DNA of 7,216 nucleotides. Source: an uncultured Gemmatimonadota bacterium. Its GTDB lineage: Bacteria > Gemmatimonadota > Gemmatimonadetes > Gemmatimonadales > Gemmatimonadaceae. Shown piece by piece: positions 1 to 7,169 of the stretch. The stretch covers positions 1 through 7,216 of the forward strand of contig CAITQY010000019.1 in assembly GCA_903894655.1 (NCBI GenBank). Reading direction: 5' to 3'. The position numbers were made by a program, and so were the translations under genes. The notes beneath the pieces were generated by a model. The model saw nothing but the letters and a program-made list of their open reading frames with translations, was not told where the DNA came from and made no database searches. Each line of letters begins with the position of its first letter. The stretch's first letter is position 1.

Positions 1-3000
1 CTCGAGCTTCAACAGCTCGACATGCGTACGCCGCGCTTTGTGAATCCGCTGTTCCCCGAGCTCAACGGCGTCGCGCGCGGCACCATGCGCCTCGACTCGC
101 TCTGGTACGACGCCTTCTTCTCGAAGGCCGATATCGAGCACGTGGATGGCCCCGGCCTGCCGTCACGCTTCACCGGTGACGGGCATTTCACCCTGGTAAC
201 CGAAGGCGTGAAGTTCGACGTCGATATGCAGGCCGTCCCACTGTCCTACACCACGATGTCGCGCTCGTATCCGTCGCTGCCGCTGCGCGGTTCGGCCGTG
301 GGTCGCATCAAGGCATCCGGCATGGCCGAGATGTTCAACGTGCAGACCACGCTCGCAGGCGAAGGTGGTGAGCTCTCGTTCGTGGGCAGGGCCGACGCGC
401 TCGAGCCGGAGATGGGCGCCACGGGTGAATGGCGAATGCGTGGCGGCAATCTGCAGAATCTGCTCGGCGATAATGGCTACCCAATCACCTCGCTCTCAAT
501 GCTGGGGACGGTCGACCTGAGCGCCGTCACCATCGAGACGTTGCGCGGCTCGTTGCGTGCCACGGTCGATCAGTTCTCGCGTGTGGCCGATGCGCGGCTC
601 TTCGGCGGCACCGCCGTCGTGTCCTTCGACTCCGGGCACGTACGCGTCGATACGCTCACGATCGAAAGCTCGGCGGTGCGACTGACCGCGCAGGGCGGTC
701 TCGGGATCACGAAGGCCAAGCGCGATTCGCTCTCGATTGCGATGATCGTCGACTCGCTGGGTGGACTGCGGCAGTGGCTGTCGCCAGCCGACTCCACCAA
801 GCGCGCCTTCGTGCTGGCCAGTGACACGTTACGCGGTTCGGTCGAACTGTCCGCACAGCTGTCCGGTTCGATCGACACGCTGGATACGCGCGGACTTGAT
901 CTGCGGCTTCGTGGCGATGCGCGCGACGTGATCGTCGCGACCTCGCGCACGCAGCGGGCATCGGTCGATCTCTCCGTGCGTGATCTGTTGCGCGGTGCCA
1001 ATGGCGCGCTCTCCGCCACGATGGACTCAGCGCAGTTCGCCGGCATCGACATCGCCTCGGCGGCCGGGCAGTCCACCCTCCGCGGTGGTCTCGCCGAACG
1101 GTTCGGCGTGCAGATGCGCACGCCCTCGGAATCGCGCGTTGTGATTGCCGGCGGCGTGGCGCGTAACGGTGACTCCACCGTCGTCAACATCGACACGCTG
1201 ACCTTGCGAGTGGATAGCGCGTCCGTACAGCCGCGTGGCTTCACCGTGGTGGCGCCGGCCATGCTGCGCTTTATGCCCGGCGCGAATGGGACCTTGGGAT
1301 CACTCGACTCCCTCGTGCTGCAGCACACCGACACCGGTCGCATCGCGATCCGTGGTGAGCTGGCGGCGGGCGGGGTCGTGAACGGTCGCCTCGAGGCCGA
1401 TCGCGTCGCCCTCGCCGACATCGGTCGTCTGCTGCGCACCTCGGGGCTCACGCGCGGAACCGCATCGGCCACCCTCGCCTTGAGTGGCACGCGTGAGCAG
1501 CCGCGCATCGATGGGACGGTCGACCTGCGTGACGCCGTCGTCGGTCGCGTGCGCTTCGGGGATCTGTTCGCCACGGCGCACTACGATTCGCTGCGTTTGC
1601 AGGTCGATGGCGCGTTGCGTCTCGGTGGCAAGCCGGCGCTGCAGGCCTCCGCCTCATTGCCGCTCGACCTCGCACTCGTGAGCAACCGGAAACGTCAGCT
1701 CGAGGAACCGCTCACCGGTCGTATCGTGACAGCACAGACCGACCTCACGCTGCTCGAGTCGGTGTTCCCCGACGTCACGCGCGCCCGCGGTACGCTGTTC
1801 TCCGACGTCGCGCTCACCGGAACGTGGGATCGTCCCCGCCTACGCGGTGAGGTGCGGCTCGACAGCGCGTCGCTGTCGCTCGACAATCTTGGCATTCGCC
1901 TCGACCAGGCGCGCGCCGACATCGGCCTACTCGGTGACAGCATTCTGGTGCGCCGCATCGGGGCGACGAGCGGTACCCCTCGTGACTCGATCGGGATCAG
2001 CGGCTCGATCGGCATCCGGGAAATCGCCAATCCGACGTTCGACCTGCGACTCGCGGCCAATGCGTTTCAGGCGGTCGACAAGCCGCGTACCGCCTCGATC
2101 GTGATGACCACCACCACGCCGATCACGCTCACGGGATCGCGTGACGCACCACGGGTGCAGGGCGCCGTGCGGATCGATCGCGGCCGCGTCTACATCCGCG
2201 CGCTCGCGCAACGCCGGGCGCTCGATCTCACCGACAATGTCGACGTCATCGATACCAGCCGCTTCGGTGTGAATGGACTGCTGCCATCGGCACCGCGGGC
2301 GCTCATGCAGAACCTCCAGCTCGATAACGTGCGCGTGAGTATTGGCGACGATGTGTGGCTGCGCTCTCCCGAGGCCAACCTCAAGCTGGGCGGCGGTCTG
2401 CGCGTCACGCGCGCGTTGTCGCGCGACGGGCAGGTGCCGCGGCTCGCGTTGGCCGACTCGCTCACGGTGGATCGCGGCACCTATCAGCTCAACCTCGGTA
2501 TCGCCCGCCCCGGCTTCGAAGTCGAGCGTGGCCTCGTGCGCTTTTTTGGGGATCCTGACCTCGAGCCCACGCTTGATATCACCGCGCTCCACACGATCCG
2601 GGAAACGCGCCCGAATTCCAATCGGCAGGACGTGCGTATTCGCGTGAAAATCGCGGGGACAATCGACCGGCCCACCCTGGCGCTGTCCAGCGCCGACAAC
2701 CCGCCGCTCCCCGAGAGCGACATGTTGAGCTATCTGGTGACCGGCGAGCCGGCCTACGCCTTGTTGGGCACGCCGTACGCCGAGCAGGGGGCCACGCTCG
2801 CCCTCCGGTTGGCGGGCAGTTATCTGTCGAGCCGACTGGCCGGCGGCCGCTTCGATGTGGTGCAGGTGGAGCCGACGGCCCTCAATCCCGGGGACGCCGC
2901 CAATCTGCGCGAGAATGGCCTTGGGATCCTGGCCTCCACTCGCGTCGGTGTGGGCGGTCAAATAGCCCGCAATACCTACTTCACCTTCAGCACCGGGCTG

Positions 3001-3225
3001 TGTGGGTTGTCCAGTCAGACGTCGGGCGGCGGCGACGCGCTGTCCCTGTTTGCGCAGGGACTTGGGGTGAAGGTGGAGCGGCGCTTCGAGGCGGGGCTGA
3101 GTGTGGCGCTTGGGCTCGAACCGGGCTCCAGTGCCCAAGCCTGCGGGCGACTGGGGATCAGCCGCACGTTCCAACAGACGCCGCCGCAGATCGGTATCGA
3201 CTTCTTTCGTAGCTGGACGTTCTGA
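1..3225 (+). CDS. TamB/AsmA-like translocation and assembly module protein (DUF490 C-terminal domain), 5'-partial
   Basis: This is the C-terminal 1074 residues of a very long periplasmic protein. The frame is open from base 1, and the first ATG (position 22) has no Shine-Dalgarno-like sequence, so the true start and the expected N-terminal membrane anchor lie upstream. The visible part is dominated by short alternating beta-strands rich in D/S/T/L/V/R, typical of the TamB/AsmA-like beta-groove ('beta-taco'). A motif of the form L(S/T)Gxx(E/D)xPRxxGxVxL recurs at 1480, 1813 and 2128, with a diverged copy (IAGTIDRPTLAL) at 2650. The family's C-terminal DUF490 domain spans roughly 2100-3225. It includes NPPLPESDMLSYLVTG (from about 2698), a good match to the TamB PPLPESDIL-type signature, and an aromatic C-terminus (SWTF). 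Known family role: TamB pairs with the BamA-like TamA in outer-membrane protein assembly, and AsmA-like relatives move phospholipids between membranes. No tamA is visible here; it could lie upstream. The only two cysteines are near the C-terminus (3001 and 3142). Family assignment is firm; the exact cargo is unknown. Confidence 0.9.
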   Translation, partial: LELQQLDMRTPRFVNPLFPELNGVARGTMRLDSLWYDAFFSKADIEHVDGPGLPSRFTGDGHFTLVTEGVKFDVDMQAVPLSYTTMSRSYPSLPLRGSAVGRIKASGMAEMFNVQTTLAGEGGELSFVGRADALEPEMGATGEWRMRGGNLQNLLGDNGYPITSLSMLGTVDLSAVTIETLRGSLRATVDQFSRVADARLFGGTAVVSFDSGHVRVDTLTIESSAVRLTAQGGLGITKAKRDSLSIAMIVDSLGGLRQWLSPADSTKRAFVLASDTLRGSVELSAQLSGSIDTLDTRGLDLRLRGDARDVIVATSRTQRASVDLSVRDLLRGANGALSATMDSAQFAGIDIASAAGQSTLRGGLAERFGVQMRTPSESRVVIAGGVARNGDSTVVNIDTLTLRVDSASVQPRGFTVVAPAMLRFMPGANGTLGSLDSLVLQHTDTGRIAIRGELAAGGVVNGRLEADRVALADIGRLLRTSGLTRGTASATLALSGTREQPRIDGTVDLRDAVVGRVRFGDLFATAHYDSLRLQVDGALRLGGKPALQASASLPLDLALVSNRKRQLEEPLTGRIVTAQTDLTLLESVFPDVTRARGTLFSDVALTGTWDRPRLRGEVRLDSASLSLDNLGIRLDQARADIGLLGDSILVRRIGATSGTPRDSIGISGSIGIREIANPTFDLRLAANAFQAVDKPRTASIVMTTTTPITLTGSRDAPRVQGAVRIDRGRVYIRALAQRRALDLTDNVDVIDTSRFGVNGLLPSAPRALMQNLQLDNVRVSIGDDVWLRSPEANLKLGGGLRVTRALSRDGQVPRLALADSLTVDRGTYQLNLGIARPGFEVERGLVRFFGDPDLEPTLDITALHTIRETRPNSNRQDVRIRVKIAGTIDRPTLALSSADNPPLPESDMLSYLVTGEPAYALLGTPYAEQGATLALRLAGSYLSSRLAGGRFDVVQVEPTALNPGDAANLRENGLGILASTRVGVGGQIARNTYFTFSTGLCGLSSQTSGGGDALSLFAQGLGVKVERRFEAGLSVALGLEPGSSAQACGRLGISRTFQQTPPQIGIDFFRSWTF
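2101..3225 (+). other. TamB C-terminal (DUF490-type) domain region within the partial CDS
   Basis: This is the most conserved part of TamB-like proteins and the basis for naming the gene. In order it shows an LTGSRDAPRVQGAVRIDRGRVY segment (read as two adjoining motifs), a middle section with DRGTYQLNLG and FFGDPDLEPTLDI, then IAGTIDRPTLALSS followed by NPPLPESDMLSYLVTG, and a final glycine-rich amphipathic beta-strand section ending in W-T-F. In characterised TamB proteins this end faces the outer membrane and its partner TamA. Domain edges are estimated by eye. Confidence 0.75.
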
Positions 3226-3244
3226 GTTCGGTCAGGCTCGGTGG

Positions 3245-3250
3245 TATCTT
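3245..3250 (+). promoter_or_regulatory. Weak candidate -10 element upstream of the kinase gene
   Basis: TATCTT matches the sigma-70 -10 consensus TATAAT at four of six positions. It sits 38 bp before the kinase start codon, in the only AT-richer stretch of the 63-bp gap. No convincing -35 element is present: TTCTGA at 3220-3225 matches three of six positions at a 19-bp spacing and overlaps the stop of the preceding gene. No rho-independent terminator is visible in the gap, so the kinase gene could equally be read through from the TamB-like gene. This is a suggestion from position and composition only. Confidence 0.25.
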
Positions 3251-3288
3251 GTTTCGACCGGCGGTCCCCGTTCGTCTTCGTGTGCTAG

Positions 3289-6200
3289 ATGTCACTAACC
3301 ATGCCCCCCTCCAGTCTCTCGGTGCTCTCGCTGACCGAGTCGCTCGACGAGATTGATCGCGCCGAGTCGACGCCGGCGCGCGTGCAAGTCACGGCAGCGC
3401 TGCTGCACGGGATGGGTTTCGACCGGGTGGTGATCTCGCTGCGCGACGCGTCGTTGAATCCGCTCTCGGTGGTGCGGGCCGGGCTGCCGGAAACGGCATC
3501 GCTCACCGGGCTCGCCCTGAAGCCGTTGCCGGGCGCCGTGTGGCGTCGTCGCCTATCCCATCTGGAGCGATTCCGCGTCGGTGACCTGCACCTGCTCGAC
3601 GGGAGCGATCCGTGGGTTGCCCGCGAGTTCTTCGGCGCCGAACCACAGGTGGCCGGCGACGGTCATACATGGCTGCCCACTGATCTGATCGTGGTGCTTC
3701 TGCGCGGGTCAGATGGTGAGCTGCTCGGCATCGTGAAGCTGGCCGGTCCTCGGGACGGTCGTCGGCCCAGCGAAGTCTGTCGGCGCGACATCAGTGCCAT
3801 TACGCGCCATCTCGCGGCGCGCGTGGCCTATGACGCTCTGCGGGCCTTGGCCGAGCGGCGTCACGAGCGGCTCCTGCGATTGCAGGAGGCCGGTGCGTCG
3901 CTCACGCGCTCGCTTGACGAGCACGAGATCATGCGCGAACTCATGCGTCAGGTGCAGCTGGCCGTGCGCGCCGATGGCGTGGCGGTCCTGATCCCGGATC
4001 TCGACGCCGATATCCTCACCACGGCGCTACGCGTGGTGCGCGGCGTGGAACGGACTCGGGGTCCGGTGCGTCTGGGCGATGGCATCGTGGCGGAAGTGGC
4101 GCGTACCGGACGTCCGGTGCGTGTGGGCGATCGTGACGCCGATCGTGCCCGTGAACGCGCTGGCCTCATCCCGCCGCTTTCGATGTACGACGTGGTCGGG
4201 GAATCGGGCGCCGCCACGTCGGTGCTAGCGGTGCCGGTGCGTGTGGGCATTCGATTGCTCGGCGTGCTCACCGTGCACTCCACGAATGCCGACGTGTACA
4301 CGGACGAAGACGAGGAAGTGCTGGCCACGATGGCATCGCAGGCGGCCACCGCGATCGCCAACGCCCGCCGATACGCCGAGAGCGAGCGCGAACGGCGCAC
4401 GACTGAGGCGCTGGCCGATGTGGCGCGTGCCGTCGGCGAGTCGCTCCGCCTCGGTGAAGTGCTGCGTCTCATTTTGCGGCATACGGTTTCGCTGCTCGGC
4501 GTCGAAGGCGCGTGTGTCGCGCTGCGGACCGGCGAGTATCTGCACATCGTGGCCTCGATTGGCAGCGCCGATGTGCTCAGCGGTGTGCATCTGCCCGTTA
4601 CCGGCAGTGTGATCGGACGCTCGGTCGTGTCGAACGAGCTGATCATCTTGAACGACGGGAGCACCGAAACCGCACTTTATCGGATGATGCAGCATCGCGC
4701 GCCGATTCAGCGCATGGTGATTGCCCCGCTCATCACGGGCCGCGGCACGATCGGCTCGATCGCCGTGATCAATCGCGATCGCCCGTTCGATCAGGAGGAT
4801 GGCAAGGTCCTGCAGCGTCTCGCCGATCAGGTGGCGGTCGCGATCGTGAACGCGCGCCTGTTCGAAGAAGTGGAGAAGGCGACGCGCGAGTGGAAGGTGG
4901 CGTTCGACAGCACGGCCAGCGGCATTGTGGTGCTCGAGGAATCGCTGACCGTGAGCCGCTGCAACGTGCGGGCAGCGGAACTGTGTGGCACGACGATTCC
5001 GGCGTTGCTGGGTCGCCGCTTCCGCGATGCGCTGGTGGGCGGCAGCGACACGCTCGATGCGAGCGTCGTCGATCGATTCATCTCCCGGGCGTTGGCGGAA
5101 GGCGTGCCCACGCGCGAACTCGTGCGCGATAACACCACCGGCCGCCTGTTCTCACTGCTGGCGGCACCACACCCCGATGGCGGCTGCGTCATCACGTTCG
5201 ACGATGTGACGGATTCACACCGCTTGGCGGAACGACATCGCAAGGTGCTCGATACGGTGTCGGACGCGATCGTGATCACCGATCTCGAGGGGCGCATCAC
5301 CTTCGCGAATCCGGCATCGCACATGCTGTTCCAGCGGCCGAATCTCGAGGGCGAGGCGGTCACGAACCTCACGCCCTCCGACTGGATCGAGAGCGTGCAG
5401 GCGTTCGAACGGCTGGCCCGTGAGGGCGAAGGACAGCAGTACGAATGCGAGGTACTGCGCGCCGACGGCGAGCGTCGCCTGGTGCGCGTGAGCTCGGCGC
5501 CGCTGTTCGAACTGGGGCAGGTCACGGGCACCGTCGCTTGTCTGCACGACATCACGGAGCGACGCGCCGATTCGCGAGCCCGCGAGCGGTCCGAGTCGTT
5601 GTACACGCGGCTCGTGGAAGCGGCGACCGACGCGATTTGCACGGTGGATCTGGATGGCCGGTTCACCTCGGTGAACGCGGGCTTACTAGCCGAGGCCGGC
5701 CTGCCACGTGACGAGGTCCTTGATCAGCACTTCTCGTCGCTCGTGCATCCGGCCGACCGGCCGACGGCCCTCGCGATGGTGGCCGAGACACTCGCTGGTC
5801 ACCGCCGCCGACTGCAGATGCGATTCCTCGGCGCGAACGGTCCCCGCATGGGCATGATCACGACGGCGCCGATTCACGAGCAGGGCAAAGTCGTGGGCGC
5901 ACTCGGCATCGTCCGCGACGTGACGAACGACGAGATCGCGCGCGAGTCGAATGCGCAACAGGCACGCATGGCGGCGGTGGGACAGTCGCTGAGTCGCGTG
6001 GCGAACGAGCTGAACAACCCGCTGGCGAGCTTGCTGGCCGTGGCGGAGTTGCAGGCCACCTCGCCGACGATGCTGCCGCCAGATCGTCGCGTGATCGAGC
6101 AGATCCGTGACGAGGCGCGCCGGGCATCGCGGATCGTGGCTCAGCTGCTCGACGCCACCGGGGAAGCGCCGCAACCCTCAGGCGAGCGCCAACTGGTGAA

Positions 6201-7083
6201 CGTGAACGCCATGGTCCGCCGCGCGATCGAGTTGCATGGCTACGGACGGCGCGAGCATGGCATCGTGGTCGCGTTCACCGCCGCGCCGGATCTCCCGGCC
6301 ATTTCCGGCGACGCGACGCAGCTCCATCAGGCCGTAACGAATCTGCTGGTGAACGCCGAGGAGGCGCTCGTCGACTTCGACGGCGAACGGCTGATCCGCG
6401 TGATCACCCGTGAAGGGGAGAAGGGCGTGGACGTGCAGGTGACGGATACGGGCCCTGGCATCACCTCGCATCATTTTGCGCGCATTCTCGAGCCGATGTT
6501 CACGACGCGCACCGCGCAGGGAAACCGCGGACTCGGCCTCACGATCGCACATGCGATCATGCGCGATCACGGCGGCTCGCTGGAGGTGCGCTCGCGCGCC
6601 GGTGAAGGGGCGGCATTCACGCTCTCCTTCCCGGCGTCGATCGCCACGCCGGCCAACGCCGGTGACGCCATCGACGCCATCGGCGGCGCCGCCGCCGCCG
6701 TGGCCCCGGCCCCGGGATCGATTCTGCTGATCGAAGACGAGGTGACGCTACGGAGCGCGATCAGCCGATTCCTGCGGAACACGGGCTATGCGGTTGACGT
6801 GGCCGAGGGTGGTTCCGAAGCGCTCGAACTGTTGACGGAGCGTTCGTATGATCTGATTCTGTTGGATCTCCGCATGAAGGGAATTACGGGAGAGCAGGTG
6901 TACGGGCTGATCGAGTCACGGGATCCCGAACAGGCCCGCCGGATCGTATTCATGACCGGTGACTTGCACAGTGACACCGCGTCGCGGTTCATCCGCCTGA
7001 CCGGTCGGCCGGTGCTGGCCAAGCCGTTCACCCTGGGCGAACTCGAGACCCGCGTGGCCCAGCTGATCCGCGAGTCGCGTTAG
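3289..7083 (+). CDS. Soluble multi-sensor hybrid histidine kinase (GAF x3, PAS x3, DHp, HATPase, receiver) with Asn in place of the H-box His
   Basis: This complete gene encodes 1264 residues. An in-frame TAG directly abuts the ATG, so no earlier start is possible; ATG at 3301 is an alternative. Neither has a clear ribosome-binding site. Domains by eye: GAF-1 about 25-185, GAF-2 about 194-360, GAF-3 about 373-523, PAS-1 about 534-645, PAS-2 about 652-760, PAS-3 about 771-882, DHp-like helices about 892-950, HATPase about 965-1115, an Ala/Gly/Pro linker about 1115-1144, and a receiver from 1145 to the end. No signal peptide or membrane segment is seen, so it should be cytoplasmic. HATPase boxes are intact: N-box N1018/N1022, G1 D1053-T-G-P-G, F-box EPMFTTR, G2 G1078-N-R-G-L-G-L. 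Receiver residues are intact: E1149/D1150, D1193, T1223, K1245. The H-box reads VANELNNPL, with Asn906 where the phosphorylated His belongs, so autokinase activity is doubtful. E907 and N910, the phosphatase-type ExxN motif, remain. The ligands of the sensors cannot be told from sequence. Confidence 0.95.
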   Translation: MSLTMPPSSLSVLSLTESLDEIDRAESTPARVQVTAALLHGMGFDRVVISLRDASLNPLSVVRAGLPETASLTGLALKPLPGAVWRRRLSHLERFRVGDLHLLDGSDPWVAREFFGAEPQVAGDGHTWLPTDLIVVLLRGSDGELLGIVKLAGPRDGRRPSEVCRRDISAITRHLAARVAYDALRALAERRHERLLRLQEAGASLTRSLDEHEIMRELMRQVQLAVRADGVAVLIPDLDADILTTALRVVRGVERTRGPVRLGDGIVAEVARTGRPVRVGDRDADRARERAGLIPPLSMYDVVGESGAATSVLAVPVRVGIRLLGVLTVHSTNADVYTDEDEEVLATMASQAATAIANARRYAESERERRTTEALADVARAVGESLRLGEVLRLILRHTVSLLGVEGACVALRTGEYLHIVASIGSADVLSGVHLPVTGSVIGRSVVSNELIILNDGSTETALYRMMQHRAPIQRMVIAPLITGRGTIGSIAVINRDRPFDQEDGKVLQRLADQVAVAIVNARLFEEVEKATREWKVAFDSTASGIVVLEESLTVSRCNVRAAELCGTTIPALLGRRFRDALVGGSDTLDASVVDRFISRALAEGVPTRELVRDNTTGRLFSLLAAPHPDGGCVITFDDVTDSHRLAERHRKVLDTVSDAIVITDLEGRITFANPASHMLFQRPNLEGEAVTNLTPSDWIESVQAFERLAREGEGQQYECEVLRADGERRLVRVSSAPLFELGQVTGTVACLHDITERRADSRARERSESLYTRLVEAATDAICTVDLDGRFTSVNAGLLAEAGLPRDEVLDQHFSSLVHPADRPTALAMVAETLAGHRRRLQMRFLGANGPRMGMITTAPIHEQGKVVGALGIVRDVTNDEIARESNAQQARMAAVGQSLSRVANELNNPLASLLAVAELQATSPTMLPPDRRVIEQIRDEARRASRIVAQLLDATGEAPQPSGERQLVNVNAMVRRAIELHGYGRREHGIVVAFTAAPDLPAISGDATQLHQAVTNLLVNAEEALVDFDGERLIRVITREGEKGVDVQVTDTGPGITSHHFARILEPMFTTRTAQGNRGLGLTIAHAIMRDHGGSLEVRSRAGEGAAFTLSFPASIATPANAGDAIDAIGGAAAAVAPAPGSILLIEDEVTLRSAISRFLRNTGYAVDVAEGGSEALELLTERSYDLILLDLRMKGITGEQVYGLIESRDPEQARRIVFMTGDLHSDTASRFIRLTGRPVLAKPFTLGELETRVAQLIRESR
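5962..6138 (+). other. DHp (HisKA-like) segment with H-to-N substitution at the phosphoacceptor site
   Basis: This segment covers about residues 892-950 of the kinase. It has the usual entry (ARMAAVGQSLSRVANEL) and the NNPL tail of the HisKA H-box, followed by a second helix (RRVIEQIRDEARRASRIVAQLLD). The codon at 6004-6006 is AAC (Asn906); the family normally has CAC or CAT (His) here, so one base separates the two. No other histidine occurs in either helix; the nearest downstream is in IELHGYG, after the DHp. E907 and N910 are kept. The segment is clearly homologous to active DHp domains apart from this residue. Confidence 0.85.
6721..7080 (+). other. C-terminal receiver (REC) domain of the hybrid kinase
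   Basis: The sequence ILLIEDEVTLRSAISRFL opens a canonical CheY-like receiver. The acidic pair (E1149, D1150), phosphoacceptor D1193 (in LILLDLRM), T1223 (in FMTGD) and K1245 (in LAKPF) are all present, so it should be able to accept and hold a phosphoryl group. It is fused through a low-complexity linker to a kinase core that lacks its own phosphoacceptor His, so the phosphoryl donor may be another kinase, an HPt protein or a small molecule. No output domain follows it. Confidence 0.9.
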
Positions 7084-7121
7084 CTTTCCGTCATGTCCCT
7101 TGAGGAGCCCCTCGGCCTGGC

Positions 7122-7169
7122 GACGCGGTCGTTGTGACGCGGTCGTTGTGACGCGGTCGTTGTGACGCG
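7122..7169 (+). repeat. 14-bp perfect tandem repeat, 3 full copies plus 6 bp
   Basis: The unit GACGCGGTCGTTGT occurs three times back to back (7122-7135, 7136-7149, 7150-7163) and is followed by GACGCG, the first six bases of a fourth copy. All copies are identical. Each unit contains a small dyad GAC-GCG-GTC and, at its junction with the next, TTGTGACG, which supplies a TGA. The unit length is not a multiple of three, so a copy-number change of one or two would shift any reading frame through it. Identity of the copies suggests recent expansion or ongoing slippage. A role as a protein-binding array is possible, but the 14-bp spacing does not match the helical turn. Confidence 0.95.

Noticed and set aside
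570..1574. Minus-strand open frame (334 codons) opposite the TamB-like gene
   Set aside because: The product is almost entirely Ser/Arg/Pro/Thr/Ala, a composition artefact of the GC-rich complement of a real gene.
1927..3174. Long minus-strand open frame (415 codons) opposite the TamB-like gene
   Set aside because: Its product is low-complexity and rich in Arg/Ala/Gly/His with no recognisable domain. Long antisense frames are expected opposite high-GC genes, and the + strand frame matches a known family throughout.
3256..3266. Short inverted repeat GACC-GGC-GGTC in the intergenic gap
   Set aside because: The stem is only 4 bp and no T-run follows, so it is neither a credible terminator nor a clear operator.
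4061..4250. Three near-identical stretches CCGGTGCGTNTGGGC in GAF-2 (from about 4063, 4114 and 4234)
   Set aside because: They encode PVR(L/V)G at three different, individually conserved positions of the GAF fold, with unequal spacing. Codon bias plus similar residues explains them better than a duplication.
4827..5666. Minus-strand open frame (279 codons) opposite the kinase PAS region
   Set aside because: Ser/Arg-rich shadow with no motifs; the opposing + frame encodes clear PAS domains.
7102..7107. GAGGAG, a strong-looking ribosome-binding sequence
   Set aside because: No start codon lies at a suitable distance with more than a few open codons after it, and the sequence also encodes Glu-Glu in the small 7093 frame.
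7102..7113. GAGG-AGCC-CCTC hairpin after the kinase stop codon
   Set aside because: The stem is 4 bp plus at most two wobble pairs, with no T-tract. It is too weak to call a terminator.
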